NCBI RefSeq assembly: GCF_000428585.1
Contig: NZ_AUAF01000007.1
Coordinates: forward strand, 1-64,000
Source of the DNA: Zooshikella ganghwensis DSM 15267
Lineage (GTDB): Bacteria > Pseudomonadota > Gammaproteobacteria > Pseudomonadales > Zooshikellaceae
Direction of reading: 5' to 3'
DNA length: 64,000 nucleotides
A program made the translations under genes and the position numbers. Positions 28,101 to 39,163 of this stretch are shown piece after piece. Under the pieces are notes generated by a model. It ran no database searches and was not told the origin of the DNA. It was given only the letters and a program-made list of their open reading frames with translations. Each line of letters begins with the position of its first letter. Within the stretch, counting starts at the first letter, position 1.

Positions 28101-28515
28101 TTTTTTTACGTCGTTGGTATTGCTGGTACCAGACGGCCCACTGGTTTTCTGGAACCGAAGGCTGTTTATCAGCAGACGTTTGATCCTGCTTGAGCTGTTG
28201 CAGTAAAGGTTGCTGTTGATACTCAATAAAGTGTAATAAGGCGGCTACAACATGTTTGCAGTTGAAGCCAGTATTACATGTGCAGTCTCCATTAATAGAG
28301 GAATGACCGGTTTCGCGACGTATGATTATGTGTTGTTCGTGTGGTGATGCTTCATGGTTGTCAATATGACTGATCAGTGATACGACGTTAGACTTAACTT
28401 GATCAATACGAACACTGAGCACCTGTCCTGCTTTAAAGCAGTGCTTACCGCGGCCAATCGTGGCATTGGAAAATGCATGATGGAAGTCTTGTTGTTTGAG
28501 AAATGTTTGGATCAT
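25192..28515 (-). CDS. SNF2-family helicase with SWIM zinc finger
   Basis: An 1107-residue SWI2/SNF2 ATPase. The N-terminus carries a SWIM zinc finger, C78-x-C80...C86-x-H88 ([16 protein letters not shown]). A variable region of about 500 residues follows, then the two-lobe motor: motif I [16 protein letters not shown], Ia [95 protein letters not shown] (motif positions seen across the C-terminal third). Such proteins are common in marine gammaproteobacteria and bacilli; they are thought to remodel DNA-protein or RNA polymerase complexes. It is monocistronic. Its exact role is not known. Confidence 0.92.
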   Translation of the reverse strand: [1107 protein letters not shown]

Positions 28516-28872
28516 GAGCTAGCAACCTAAGCAGATCAATCCTGTAGCAACCCAGAATAAATAGTCATTGCAAGCAAGCATCAGGGAAAACGAAATGTAT
28601 GACTGAGTTATTAAATTGTTGATTCATATTGAGTGGTAGAGATGTATACCTTTCAAACATCATGTATTAGCCACTATTTTGGGTGGGTACTGTTATTTCT
28701 CCATCTTAATAGCTTGATCATATTCTGCTAATTCATGTTATGTATTGTTTCGTATGAGAACGCTAGTTAAACCCCTATGGTACTCTGATTACTAAGGCAC
28801 TGACCAGTGCCAGATGCTGCAGAGTAATGCTTTTTGATTAGGTTAACGGTGTTACCCGTCTTGCTAGACAAT
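28516..28872. other. gap of about 350 bases before the tRNA terminator, no gene seen
   Basis: Upstream region of the SNF2 gene, so its promoter should lie here. No coding frame with family resemblance, repeat copy or RNA structure was recognised up to the tRNA terminator. Confidence 0.4.
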
Positions 28873-28907
28873 AAAAAAAGCCGTCTACAAGTAGACGGCT
28901 TTTTTTA
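28873..28907 (-). terminator. intrinsic terminator of tRNA-Ser
   Basis: AGCCGTCTAC (28879-28888) and GTAGACGGCT (28891-28900) form a perfect 10-bp stem with A7 before and T7 after. It can therefore work in both directions. It lies ten bases past the encoded CCA end of the minus-strand tRNA. Confidence 0.9.
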
Positions 28908-28916
28908 TGCTTTATA

Positions 28917-29007
28917 TGGCGGAGAGGCAGGGATTCGAACCCTGGGAGGGGTATTAGCCCTCGCCGGTTTTCAAGACCGGTGCTTTCAACCGCTCAGCCA
29001 CCTCTCC
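28917..29007 (-). tRNA. tRNA-Ser(UGA)
   Basis: The minus strand reads GGAGAGGTGGCTGAGCGG, with the D-loop GAG-CGG typical of serine tRNAs. The anticodon arm is CCGGT-CTTGAAA-ACCGG with anticodon TGA, the long variable arm is characteristic of class II tRNA (GCGAGGGC...GCCCTCC-type pairing), and the T arm is GGTTCGAATCC. The acceptor stem GGAGAGG/CCTCTCC is perfect, followed by G and an encoded CCA. The length is 91 nt including CCA. It reads UCA and UCG-family codons by wobble. Confidence 0.95.
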
Positions 29008-29307
29008 GGAATTGAATTTCGGGTTGGATTATAGCGGCTTGATATAACATTGCAACTTTTAATATTTTGATGTGTTAGCTTTACTTAATACATCGTATAT
29101 CGAATGTTGCTAAGCTTATACAGATAAGCTTGCTAAATCTCACCGGTTGCCAATTTGCTTGGTTGGCAGCCCCCGAAACACGAGGCGTATCTTACTGAAT
29201 TTTTTTGGAGAGTCAACAGTCTAATTTCTTGATTTATATGAAGTACAAGGTATGATCATTTAAAAGATTCTCAATTGCACAAAATATCATCAAGCGAGGG
29301 TTTAGAC

Positions 29308-29991
29308 GTGTTCGAGAATAAAGTGACAGCAGCGACTGCAACTACCCATACCATAGAGCGTGAGCGCTCAATACTTGAAACTAACAAGGTATTAAAAAAT
29401 ACCTATATTTTATTGAGCCTATCACTAGGCTTTTCTGCGTTGATGGCGTATGTGTTCCGTTTTTCTGCACCGATTAACCCTTGGGTCTTTTTAGGTGGCT
29501 TTATTGGATTATCCTTTTTGGCGCAAATGCTGAGCCGAAGTGTCTGGGGTCTGGCTGCCGTATTTGCATTTACAGGATTTGTAGGATACGCGATTGGTCC
29601 TATCATAGGCATGTTTTTACAGACAGCTGGCGGCACATCAATCGTCGTCAATGCACTAGGTGGCACTGCTGCTATCTTTTTAGGTCTTTCTGGCTATGCG
29701 TTGATGACGAAAAAAGACTTCTCTTTCTTAAGAGGCTTTATCACTGCAGGGGCCATTGTATTAATGGTTGCTGTTGTGATGTCACTGATTTTTGATATTG
29801 GTGGCTTTAGCCTAGCTATTTCCTGTGGATTTATGCTGTTTGCCAGTGCTTTAATTTTGTTTCAAACTGGCCAGATTATTAATGGTGGTGAAACTAACTA
29901 TATCTTAGCCACAATCACGCTGTATGCATCAATATATAACTTGTTTATATCTTTACTGCATATCTTTATGGCACTAAGTGGTGATGACTAA
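29308..29991 (+). CDS. yccA: Bax inhibitor-1 family membrane protein (YccA-like)
   Basis: A 227-residue protein with seven hydrophobic helices. It contains NKVLKNTYILLSLSLGFSALMAY at the first helix and LFQTGQIINGGETNYILATITLYASIYNLFISLLHIF at the end, where the family's conserved acidic/Tyr residues lie. YccA is an inner-membrane substrate and inhibitor of the FtsH protease in E. coli. The GTG start at 29308 follows GAGGG at seven bases; a TTG 33 bases upstream has no such site. It ends in a strong terminator. In many gammaproteobacteria yccA lies next to tusE and related genes, as here. Confidence 0.92.
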   Translation: MFENKVTAATATTHTIERERSILETNKVLKNTYILLSLSLGFSALMAYVFRFSAPINPWVFLGGFIGLSFLAQMLSRSVWGLAAVFAFTGFVGYAIGPIIGMFLQTAGGTSIVVNALGGTAAIFLGLSGYALMTKKDFSFLRGFITAGAIVLMVAVVMSLIFDIGGFSLAISCGFMLFASALILFQTGQIINGGETNYILATITLYASIYNLFISLLHIFMALSGDD

Positions 29992-30032
29992 TTTCTGGTA
30001 ACCAATAATTAGTTAATACTAGCTTTATTAAT

Positions 30033-30058
30033 AAACCCTGCTTTTGCAGGGTTTTTTT
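30033..30058 (+). terminator. intrinsic terminator of yccA
   Basis: AAACCCTGC (30033-30041), TTTT loop and GCAGGGTTT (30046-30054), then a T run to 30058. It separates yccA from the tus operon, whose ribosome site begins about 15 bases later, so the tus promoter must overlap or lie inside yccA unless read-through occurs. Confidence 0.88.
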
Positions 30059-30085
30059 ATTAATGGTGGTTTAAGGAAATCAGCC

Positions 30086-30478
30086 ATGATTTTTTCATTA
30101 ACCATTCTTGGTGCACCTAACCATTCCGCTGCACCAAGTACTGGGCATCGTTTTGCTAAAGCATTATTGGCCGATGGGCATCAAATTTACCGGATTTTCT
30201 TTTATGGTGAAGGAGTTTATACGGCTAGTCGAATTATGGTCCCCCCTCAAGATGAGTATCATTTGTCCAAGGCCTGGCAAGACTTAATAACGGAGTATCA
30301 GCTGGATACGGTTGTTTGTATTGCTGCAGCACTGCGGCGCGGTATTATTGATGAGCAAGAACAACAACGCTATCAACTGGATACCAATAATATGATGAGT
30401 CATGCGGAGCTATCAGGTTTAGGGCAGTGGGTTGATGCTTGCTTGCAAAGTGATCGTATGATCACTTTTGGTGAATAA
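30086..30478 (+). CDS. tusD: sulfurtransferase TusD
   Basis: A 130-residue DsrE-family protein. The start at 30086 follows AAGGA at good spacing, and MIFSLTILGAPNHS matches the TusD N-terminus; an upstream in-frame start lies in the yccA terminator. C78 in VVCIAAALRRG is the active persulfide-carrying cysteine. TusD with TusB and TusC forms the heterohexamer that takes sulfur from TusA (IscS-derived) and hands it to TusE, then MnmA, for 2-thiouridine in tRNA anticodons. It is first in tusD-tusC-tusB-tusE. MnmA is also in this window (48263). Confidence 0.93.
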   Translation: MIFSLTILGAPNHSAAPSTGHRFAKALLADGHQIYRIFFYGEGVYTASRIMVPPQDEYHLSKAWQDLITEYQLDTVVCIAAALRRGIIDEQEQQRYQLDTNNMMSHAELSGLGQWVDACLQSDRMITFGE

Positions 30479-30489
30479 GGAGTATCCAA

Positions 30490-30882
30490 ATGGCTGAAGA
30501 TGCTGAGAACAAAACAGGTAAGGCAGCAAAAAAAATGGCTGTGGTGATTACCCGCCCCCCTTACCAGTCGCTTGCAGGTAAAGAAGCTTTAGATTTAGCC
30601 TTGGTAGCAGCAACCTTTGAACAGTCTGTAAGTTTATTTTTTATGGGGGATGGCATTTGGCAGCTGGTGAAAGGTCAACAACCAGAAGCGATCAATCAAA
30701 AAAATAATAGTGCCAGTTTTGGGGCTTTAGAATTATATGGGATTGAGCAGGTTTACACTGATGCTTCAGCAATGAAAAGCAACAATCTGACAGTTCAGGA
30801 TTTTGTGCTGGCAACAAAAGTGACTGCATTGAATGAGTTAGGCAGTTTAATTGCCTCCCACGATATTATTATTAATTTTTAA
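30490..30882 (+). CDS. tusC: sulfur relay protein TusC
   Basis: A 130-residue DsrF/TusC protein. AGGAG lies seven bases before ATG 30490, so the Lys-rich leader of about 15 residues before AVVITRPPYQSLAGKEALDLAL is part of the protein and slightly longer than in E. coli. EQSVSLFFMGDGIWQL is the conserved core. It has no catalytic cysteine, as expected for TusC, and serves structurally in the TusBCD complex. It follows tusD by 11 bases and precedes tusB by two. Confidence 0.92.
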   Translation: MAEDAENKTGKAAKKMAVVITRPPYQSLAGKEALDLALVAATFEQSVSLFFMGDGIWQLVKGQQPEAINQKNNSASFGALELYGIEQVYTDASAMKSNNLTVQDFVLATKVTALNELGSLIASHDIIINF

Positions 30883-30884
30883 TT

Positions 30885-31190
30885 ATGGCGATACTACACA
30901 CAGTAAATAAATCTGCTGCCTCTCATCCAGCCCTTGAGCAATGTTTGGCAACCATGCAAGCAGATAGTGCGTTATTATTGATTGAAAATGGCGTATTAAA
31001 TGCCATTAATGAGGGTTTAAAAGCAGATCAACTCGCTTTGCTGGCAGCGCAAAAGCGTTTATATGTTTTGGAAGTTGATGCAATAGCTCGTGGTATAACT
31101 CAGCGCTTATTACCTAATACTCTGCTGGTTAATGATAGTGAGTTTGTGCGGTTATGTACGGTGTTTGATGCGACTCAAAGTTGGTATTGA
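30885..31190 (+). CDS. tusB: sulfur relay protein TusB
   Basis: A 101-residue DsrH/TusB protein: MAILHTVNKS at the start, then ADSALLLIENGVLNAI and a short C-terminal strand DSEFVRLCTVFDATQSWY, whose ending on W-Y is typical. It is the third subunit of the TusBCD sulfur-transfer complex. It starts two bases after the tusC stop, so translation is coupled. Confidence 0.9.
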   Translation: MAILHTVNKSAASHPALEQCLATMQADSALLLIENGVLNAINEGLKADQLALLAAQKRLYVLEVDAIARGITQRLLPNTLLVNDSEFVRLCTVFDATQSWY

Positions 31191-31193
31191 TGT

Positions 31194-31529
31194 ATGCAAC
31201 AGTTAGTAATGGGCGAGCGAACAATTAGCCTGGACAAAGAAGGTTATCTGGTGGATCTTCAAGACTGGAGCCCTGAAGTAGCAGCAGCACTTGCAGCAAA
31301 AGAAGGTCTTGAACTTACCGACAAACATTGGCAACTGATTGAGTGTATACGTAATTTTTATCAACAGTTTCAACTGTCACCAGCTATGCGACCTTTGGTC
31401 AAATATATTGGTCAGCAACTGGGACAAGAAAAAGGTAACTCAATTTATTTAATGAGATTATTTCCTGAAAGCCCAGCAAAACTAATGGCAAAAATAGCTG
31501 GTTTGCCGCGTCCTGATAACTGTTTATAG
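31194..31529 (+). CDS. tusE: sulfurtransferase TusE (DsrC family)
   Basis: A 111-residue DsrC/TusE protein: GYLVDLQDWSPEVAAALAAKEG, LTDKHWQLIECIRNFYQQF and LVKYIGQQLGQEKGNSIYLMRLFPESPAKLMAKIAGLP. The penultimate residue C110 (DNCL) is the cysteine that receives sulfur from TusD and delivers it to MnmA. The second DsrC-type cysteine ten residues earlier, needed in dissimilatory sulfite reduction, is absent, which supports the tRNA-modification role. It starts three bases after tusB and ends the operon, convergent with cysG. Confidence 0.93.
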   Translation: MQQLVMGERTISLDKEGYLVDLQDWSPEVAAALAAKEGLELTDKHWQLIECIRNFYQQFQLSPAMRPLVKYIGQQLGQEKGNSIYLMRLFPESPAKLMAKIAGLPRPDNCL

Positions 31530-31580
31530 GACATGCTTTATTTTTGATGGAAGCCAAACATACCTGTTCTGGCGTATTGT

Positions 31581-32987
31581 TTATTGAGGCGATATCGTTG
31601 GCTGTGGTTGATACCAGCGTAGTTTGTTGTGGAGCTGGACTACCTCGCCAACAATGATAAGCGTGGGTGGCTTAATGGTGTGCTGCTGGATAAGGTCAGG
31701 CATGCTGGACAGTGTTCCGGTAAAGACCTGTTGCTTTTCAGTTGTACCTTGTTGCACAAGGGCAATGGGTGTTTGAGATGAGCGACCATGTTGAATCAGC
31801 TGCTGACAAATTTCTGGTAGCCCCATTAATCCCATATAGAATACTAATGTTTCATTGGTAACACATAAGCTAGGCCAATCTAAGTCTAGCTTGTCATGTT
31901 TGCGATGGCCGGTAATAAAACGCACAGACTGTGCATAATCCCGATGCGTTAAAGGAATTCCAGCATAACAGGCACAGCCTGATGCTGCGGTAATGCCAGG
32001 TACCACTTGGAATGGAATACCTTCTTCTGCGAGTCGGTCGATTTCCTCCCCTCCCCGGCCAAATATAAATGGATCTCCGCCCTTAAGACGAAGTACACGC
32101 TTGCCTTCTTTTGCTAATGAAACCAGTAGTTCATTAATCTGTGTTTGTGGCAAGGCATGGTTAGAGCGGGCTTTACCCACATAAATACGTTCTGCATCAC
32201 GGCGGGTTAGCTCAAGAATAGCCGGTGCCACCAATCGATCATAAAGTACCACGTCGGCTTGCTGCATTAAACGCAGCGCCCTAAAGGTCAGTAAGTCTGG
32301 ATCACCTGGACCGCCACCCACTAAATACACCTCACCTAGAGTGAAATGAGCTGAGTGAGCTCCTACGAGCTGTTGCTGTAGTTGAGTTTCTGCTTCTTGA
32401 ACCTTACCGGCTAAGACTAATTCAGCAGTATTACTTGAAAAGAACTGTTCCCAGAAAATACGGCGTTGGCGTACAGTCGGCAAGGCTGCTTTAACTTGAG
32501 GGCGAAATCGCCCGGCAAGGGCTGCCAGCTTGCCGTAGGCTGCAGGAATTAGGGTTTCCAGTTTGCCCCGTAACAGCCTGGCGAGGACCGGGGCTTTTCC
32601 GCCACTGGTGAGAGCGATGACCAGTGGAGATCGGTCAATAATTGCGGGAAAAATAACGGTTGATAACGAAGGTGAATCAACCACATTAACTGGTATGTTT
32701 CTTTGTTGCGCTAATTGTGAGATGTGCTCATTCGTTGCTGTGTCATTGGTGCAGGCAATTACAAGACGAAATTCGCCAATATCATCAGGTAAAAAGCAGC
32801 GAGCAAGGTGAGTACCTTGATACTGATTGAGCAAATCTTGAAGTTCAGTGGTGCAATTTGGCGCGATAACGGTGAGTTGAGCACCCGCTTGCAGCAGCAA
32901 GCGGGCTTTGCGGGTGGCGACATCGCCACCACCCACAATCAGGCAAGGTTGATCCTGTAACTGATGAAAAAGTGGTAAGTACTGCAT
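31581..32987 (-). CDS. cysG: siroheme synthase CysG (multifunctional)
   Basis: A 468-residue fusion. The N-terminal third ([27 protein letters not shown]) is the NAD-dependent precorrin-2 dehydrogenase/ferrochelatase. From about residue 215 comes uroporphyrinogen-III C-methyltransferase, with [51 protein letters not shown] and [23 protein letters not shown]. It converts uroporphyrinogen III to siroheme, the cofactor of sulfite and nitrite reductases. The start is the ATG that gives the family's MxYLPLF; a GTG directly before it is in frame. It is convergent with tusE, and serS lies upstream in the same direction. Confidence 0.95.
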   Translation of the reverse strand: MQYLPLFHQLQDQPCLIVGGGDVATRKARLLLQAGAQLTVIAPNCTTELQDLLNQYQGTHLARCFLPDDIGEFRLVIACTNDTATNEHISQLAQQRNIPVNVVDSPSLSTVIFPAIIDRSPLVIALTSGGKAPVLARLLRGKLETLIPAAYGKLAALAGRFRPQVKAALPTVRQRRIFWEQFFSSNTAELVLAGKVQEAETQLQQQLVGAHSAHFTLGEVYLVGGGPGDPDLLTFRALRLMQQADVVLYDRLVAPAILELTRRDAERIYVGKARSNHALPQTQINELLVSLAKEGKRVLRLKGGDPFIFGRGGEEIDRLAEEGIPFQVVPGITAASGCACYAGIPLTHRDYAQSVRFITGHRKHDKLDLDWPSLCVTNETLVFYMGLMGLPEICQQLIQHGRSSQTPIALVQQGTTEKQQVFTGTLSSMPDLIQQHTIKPPTLIIVGEVVQLHNKLRWYQPQPTISPQ

Positions 32988-33029
32988 CACCTTGCCTTGT
33001 GAGTTAATGTTAAAAAATGGCAGCTTTCG

Positions 33030-34322
<1,293 letters not shown>

Positions 34323-34377
34323 TTATAACCTTATTGAAAAAGCTCGCGCAATTTATTGTATTTACTAAAGTTCAATC

Positions 34378-34758
34378 TTACACAATGAAGCGTTCAACAA
34401 TCCAGAAACCAAGCCAGGTTGCGATTAAACACAATACAACACTGATCAGCAGGTAACCTAGTGCGATTGATAGCTCACCATTTTGCAGAATACGTAATGC
34501 ATCCAGCGAGTAAGTTGAAAAAGTCGTGAACGCACCTAAAAAGCCTACAATTAATCCATTACGCCAAACAGCCTGCAACTGCAAGCGTTCGACAATAGCG
34601 TAATAAGCAATGCCAATTAGGAATGAACCCACAACATTGACCACAAGTGTGGGTAACGGAAATAGCTTACCGCCAGTTGTCGCATAAATAAAGTACACTG
34701 AATAACGAGCCATAGCGCCAAGTGCGCCACCAAGGCCAATAATTAATAATTGTTGCAT
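34378..34758 (-). CDS. crcB: fluoride channel CrcB/Fluc
   Basis: A 126-residue protein with four membrane helices: GGALGAMARYSVYF at the first, VVNVVGSFLIGI at the second (the Asn of the fluoride pore), VGFLGAFTTFSTYSLD at the third (the Phe-box and Na+-site region), and a fourth at the C-terminus. It forms antiparallel dimers that export fluoride. It follows rarA by three bases. No fluoride riboswitch is visible because the gene sits inside an operon. Confidence 0.93.
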   Translation of the reverse strand: MQQLLIIGLGGALGAMARYSVYFIYATTGGKLFPLPTLVVNVVGSFLIGIAYYAIVERLQLQAVWRNGLIVGFLGAFTTFSTYSLDALRILQNGELSIALGYLLISVVLCLIATWLGFWIVERFIV

Positions 34759-34761
34759 GAA

Positions 34762-36093
34762 CTAATCCTGATAGCGCTTGTGGTCACTGTTTGCATTTAA
34801 CATGGCTAGGTGTTTTAGCTTGTCATTGATCTTTTGCTCTAAACCACGAGGCACAGGCTGGTAATAATGGCGCTGCTTAATTTCCTCAGGAAAGTAACAC
34901 TCCCCAGCAGCGAAGGCGTCAGGCTCATCGTGAGCATACCGATAGCTATCGCCATAAGCCAATGACTTCATTAGTTGAGTTGGGGCATTGCGCAAATGAA
35001 GGGGTACTTCATGAGATGGGCTTTGTTTTACATCTGCCATAGCTGCTTTAAATGCCTTATAGACTGCATTGCTTTTTGCAGCACAAGCACAATAAACAAC
35101 TGCTTGTGCAATCGCTAGCTCCCCTTCTGGACTGCCTAGACGCTCCTGGACCTGCCAAGCATTTAAGCTAACCTCTAGCGCTCTAGGGTCAGCATTGCCA
35201 ATGTCCTCACTGGCCATACGCACAACTCGGCGCGCAATATACAGAGGATCACAGCCGCCGTCTAGCATCCGGGCGAGCCAATAGAGTGCTGCATCAGGAT
35301 CTGAGCCACGAACTGACTTATGTAAAGCAGAGATCTGGTCGTAAAAGGCCTCTCCCCCTTTATCAAATCGGCGCAGGCTTTGGCTTAGCACGGGTTTGAT
35401 AATGTCTGCAGTAAGGGTTTGCTGGGGTGCCACCAAATCTGCAGCTATTTCAAGTAAATTTAGCAGCCGGCGGGCATCGCCATCAGCGGCTTGACGTAAC
35501 AGGTTACCTGCCTCATCTGTAATGTGCAGTTGCTGTTGACCAAGTCCATGTTCCTTATCTGTTAGTGCATTTGTTATGAGTTTACTTAAGCTATCATCAC
35601 TAAGTGCTTGTAATACATAAACTCTTGCTCTTGATAACAGAGCATTATTTAACTCAAAAGACGGGTTTTCAGTGGTCGCACCAATGAAAATCAGCGTGCC
35701 ATCTTCGACATAAGGTAAAAAAGCATCTTGTTGTGCTTTGTTGAATCGATGCACTTCATCAACAAAGAGAATGGTTTTTCGTTGCTGCTGGCGTGATATC
35801 AGGGCTTTATCGATAGCTGCACGAATTTCTTTTACCCCAGAGAGGACAGCAGAAAGTGTTAAAAAATCAGCATGGGCATGATGGGCAATCAGTTTGGCAA
35901 GAGTGGTTTTGCCAACACCTGGAGGTCCCCAGAAAATCATAGAGTGGATAGCTCCCTGGCTGATGGCATCATACAGTGGTTTACCAGGTGCTAGCAGATG
36001 GTCTTGGCCGAGGTATTCGCTGAGTTGCTGGGGGCGCATACGCGCCGCCAGAGGTTGATAGGGTGTTTCTTCAGAAAAAAGTGATAAAGTCAT
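34762..36093 (-). CDS. rarA: replication-associated recombination ATPase RarA (MgsA)
   Basis: A 443-residue AAA+ ATPase: [17 protein letters not shown], Walker [18 protein letters not shown], Walker [22 protein letters not shown], sensor 1 [13 protein letters not shown], then [33 protein letters not shown]. The C-terminal half (about 250-443) forms the tetramerisation region. RarA acts at stalled replication forks with SSB and RecA. The start ATG directly abuts the lolA stop, and the gene is followed by crcB three bases later. Confidence 0.95.
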   Translation of the reverse strand: MTLSLFSEETPYQPLAARMRPQQLSEYLGQDHLLAPGKPLYDAISQGAIHSMIFWGPPGVGKTTLAKLIAHHAHADFLTLSAVLSGVKEIRAAIDKALISRQQQRKTILFVDEVHRFNKAQQDAFLPYVEDGTLIFIGATTENPSFELNNALLSRARVYVLQALSDDSLSKLITNALTDKEHGLGQQQLHITDEAGNLLRQAADGDARRLLNLLEIAADLVAPQQTLTADIIKPVLSQSLRRFDKGGEAFYDQISALHKSVRGSDPDAALYWLARMLDGGCDPLYIARRVVRMASEDIGNADPRALEVSLNAWQVQERLGSPEGELAIAQAVVYCACAAKSNAVYKAFKAAMADVKQSPSHEVPLHLRNAPTQLMKSLAYGDSYRYAHDEPDAFAAGECYFPEEIKQRHYYQPVPRGLEQKINDKLKHLAMLNANSDHKRYQD

Positions 36094-36717
36094 CTAACGC
36101 TCAATAACATCGACCCCTTCAGGGATATCCAATTTGAACTGGCCTGGCTCAACGGCAACATTATTTTTTACATTGGAAAAGGCAATATTCGTCACTGAGC
36201 CTAGGGTATCTTTCAGCATCATGCCTGTAATCTGCTCACCCTTAAAGCTGATTTGCAAAGACTCGAAAGCGCTGTCTTCAGCTTTGGGTTTGAGTAAAAA
36301 GCTGGGCTTGTCTCCTGATTTACTGGTTTGAGAAATATCAAAATTTTCTTTGAGTTTTTTTACATCACCGCTTAATAGTAAGGCTGGTGTGGCGCTGAGC
36401 TGCTTATCTAACTTTTGGATCGTAACTTGCTCCAGGTCTGGATCATAAACCCATACCTTTTTGCCATTGGAGATGACCAACTGTGGAAAAGGACCGGTTA
36501 CCTCCCAGCGAAATAGGTTTGGACGCTGCACAGATAAAGTGCCATTAGACTCTCTGGAACGAGACTCGGCATCATTTTGTGTTGTTTGTTGAAATTTTGC
36601 GGTGACTGTATTGGCTTTAGCCAGTAAGCCATTTAATGCTTTGGCTGCTTCAGCATCGGCAAATAGTGCCATGGGTAAACCGGTTAACACCAAAGCAAGA
36701 GAAAGTTTACGCAACAT
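36094..36717 (-). CDS. lolA: outer-membrane lipoprotein carrier LolA
   Basis: A 207-residue periplasmic chaperone with a signal peptide (MLRKLSLALVLTGLPMALFADA). The open beta-barrel family features are present: VTAKFQQTT, NGTLSVQRPNLFRWEVTGPFPQLVISNGKKVWVYDPDLEQV and the C-terminal FKLDIPEGVDVI. It takes lipoproteins from LolCDE and passes them to LolB. It lies between ftsK and rarA, its usual place. Confidence 0.96.
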   Translation of the reverse strand: MLRKLSLALVLTGLPMALFADAEAAKALNGLLAKANTVTAKFQQTTQNDAESRSRESNGTLSVQRPNLFRWEVTGPFPQLVISNGKKVWVYDPDLEQVTIQKLDKQLSATPALLLSGDVKKLKENFDISQTSKSGDKPSFLLKPKAEDSAFESLQISFKGEQITGMMLKDTLGSVTNIAFSNVKNNVAVEPGQFKLDIPEGVDVIER

Positions 36718-36745
36718 GTTTAACCCTTTTTAATGTCAATGCAAA

Positions 36746-39163
36746 TTATGGTTGAGGTGGTGCCGCGACCAGCACTTCTCGCGAGCCATTGCTACCCATG
36801 GGGCTAACCACACCTGCTGTTTCCATTGATTCAATTATTCGAGCTGCTCGGTTATAACCGATTTTAAGTTTCCGTTGTACAGCTGAAATTGAAGCGCGGC
36901 GTGATTCTGTGACAAACGCCACTGCTTCATCATAAAGCGGGTCTTGTTCTGAGTCGCTATCCAGGCCAGCACTGAAGGCACTGCCTGCTCCGCTATCATC
37001 AACCGCTCCACTTAGAATATCCTCGAGATAATCTGGCTCAGCTCTTTGCAGCCAGTCATTCACCACCTGGTGGACCTCATCATCGGCGACAAACGCACCA
37101 TGCACCCGAATAGGGACTGCGGTTCCGGGTGGGAGATATAACATATCGCCTTGCCCAAGTAGCTGCTCTGCTCCACCCTGATCCAGAATGGTGCGGGAAT
37201 CGACCTTGGATGAGACCTGAAAGCTAATACGAGTCGGTATATTGGCTTTAATTAAGCCCGTTATCACATCTACCGAGGGTCGCTGAGTTGCCAAAATCAT
37301 ATGAATTCCCGCAGCCCTGGCTTTCTGTGCCAGTCGAGCAATCAGCTCTTCGACCTTTTTGCCTACTATCATCATCATGTCAGCAAATTCATCAATAACG
37401 ATGACAATAAAGGGCAAAGTCTCTAAGACTTGAGGTTCTTCACCTTCAATATTTTCATGAAACGGGTCAAGTAAAGGCTCGTCTTTGGCCTTAGCTTCTT
37501 TAATCTTGCGGTTGAAGCCTGCAATGTTGCGAACCCCCATGGCCGCCATAAGCTTATAGCGGCGCTCCATTTCGGCCACACACCAGCGTAAGGCGTTGGC
37601 GGCCTCCTTCATGTCAGTCACAACGGGAGCCAGTAAGTGTGGTATACCCTCATACACTGATAACTCAAGCATTTTAGGGTCAACCATGATGAGGCGAACT
37701 TCTTCAGGGCTGGCTTTAAACAGCATACTGAGCAACATACTGTTGACCCCGACTGATTTACCTGAGCCTGTTGTACCTGCCACGAGCAGGTGAGGCATTT
37801 TGGCAAGGTCAACGACTACCGGCAGACCTGCGATATCATGGCCTAGTGCCAGACTAAGCGGTGATTTAGCATCAGCATAGGCTTCAGAGTTAATGACTTC
37901 ACTGAAGTACACAACTTCACGATCTTCATTGGGAATCTCAATACCCACCACAGATTTGCCTGGAATGACCTCCACGACACGGACACTGATAACCGCTAGG
38001 GAGCGCGCTAAATCTTTTGCCAGGTTGGAAATTTTGCTGACTTTAACTCCTGGAGCGGGTTGAATTTCAAACCGAGTAATGACGGGACCTGGGTGAACAG
38101 CAACGACCTCTGCAATAACGCCAAAGTCTTTTAGGCGGTCTTCCAGTAAGCGAGAAAGCAGTTCTAGTGTTTCAGGCGAAAAGCCTCGCTCTACTGATTT
38201 ATCAGGCTCATTTAACAAGGAAACTTCAGGGAGCGAACCGTCACTTTTCCCTTGGTAGCGGACTTGTCGGCGCTGTTTGGGTTGAGATATCTTGGGTGGG
38301 CTGGATACCGCTAACTCAGTAGTGGGTTCCTCAGCAGCCAGGGTTTGGGTTGAAGCCTGGTACACCAAGTCAGCCTCTGGTGCTGAGAGCAGTAATGGGT
38401 CCTGCCGCTTTTGACTTGCTTTTTTGCGACGCGGCTGGGATGCGGTTGCAGCTTGTCTTTGTGCCCTTCCCTCCCAATAACGTTGCCACTGACTAATCAT
38501 TAGGCGACCAACATGGGCTAGCGCACCAAAAAAGTCCAAGGTCACTTTGCCCAAAAGGTCCATAAAGAGAAACCAGGATAGGTCTGTGGCAATGGTGAAC
38601 CCAAATAGGAAAAGTGAGAGCAGTAAGAGGGTTGAGCCAATGGTATTGAACAAAGGCATGGTTTCAGCAATCAGCAAGTTACCTAGAATACCACCCGCAG
38701 TGGCCGGCATTTCTGCTGCATACTCAGTAAAATGCAAGGTTGCTAAGCCTGCTCCACAAATAATACTGATCCCTAAGCCGGTCAGTCGTAGCGCCCAAAT
38801 CGGCAGTCTGAACTGCAACGGGTCGTGACGTTTGCGTAATAACTGAATGGCCATAAACCCAATAAAAAAGGGAAACAGGAAGGCAAAGTAGCCAATAAAC
38901 CAAAGTAAAAGGTCGGCTACCCAAGCTCCACTGCGTCCAACTAAGTTATGAACAGCACCATTGGTCTGCCCGGTATGGGACCAACCAGGATCTGCAGGGC
39001 TATATGAAAAGAGTGCCAGTATTAGATAAATACAGCTAGCAATTAACGCTATCAGCAAACCCTCACGAAGGCGCATGCCAATATGCTGGCGTGCTTGTGG
39101 GGGCGTACTTGGGGTCGTCGGAGTTTTTCTGTTACGCTTTTTAACTGTTTTTGAGCCTTTCAA
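36746..39163 (-). CDS. ftsK: DNA translocase FtsK
   Basis: An 805-residue septal translocase. Four N-terminal membrane helices (about 30-210) anchor it at the divisome. A fairly short, Gln/Pro/Ser-rich linker (about 230-320) follows. The RecA-like motor has Walker [14 protein letters not shown], Walker [13 protein letters not shown] and [20 protein letters not shown]. The C-terminal gamma winged helix (about 735-805, [25 protein letters not shown]...) reads KOPS and contacts XerD. The TTG start (39163) is preceded by AAGGT at seven bases. It pumps chromosome ends at division. Confidence 0.95.
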   Translation of the reverse strand: MKGSKTVKKRNRKTPTTPSTPPQARQHIGMRLREGLLIALIASCIYLILALFSYSPADPGWSHTGQTNGAVHNLVGRSGAWVADLLLWFIGYFAFLFPFFIGFMAIQLLRKRHDPLQFRLPIWALRLTGLGISIICGAGLATLHFTEYAAEMPATAGGILGNLLIAETMPLFNTIGSTLLLLSLFLFGFTIATDLSWFLFMDLLGKVTLDFFGALAHVGRLMISQWQRYWEGRAQRQAATASQPRRKKASQKRQDPLLLSAPEADLVYQASTQTLAAEEPTTELAVSSPPKISQPKQRRQVRYQGKSDGSLPEVSLLNEPDKSVERGFSPETLELLSRLLEDRLKDFGVIAEVVAVHPGPVITRFEIQPAPGVKVSKISNLAKDLARSLAVISVRVVEVIPGKSVVGIEIPNEDREVVYFSEVINSEAYADAKSPLSLALGHDIAGLPVVVDLAKMPHLLVAGTTGSGKSVGVNSMLLSMLFKASPEEVRLIMVDPKMLELSVYEGIPHLLAPVVTDMKEAANALRWCVAEMERRYKLMAAMGVRNIAGFNRKIKEAKAKDEPLLDPFHENIEGEEPQVLETLPFIVIVIDEFADMMMIVGKKVEELIARLAQKARAAGIHMILATQRPSVDVITGLIKANIPTRISFQVSSKVDSRTILDQGGAEQLLGQGDMLYLPPGTAVPIRVHGAFVADDEVHQVVNDWLQRAEPDYLEDILSGAVDDSGAGSAFSAGLDSDSEQDPLYDEAVAFVTESRRASISAVQRKLKIGYNRAARIIESMETAGVVSPMGSNGSREVLVAAPPQP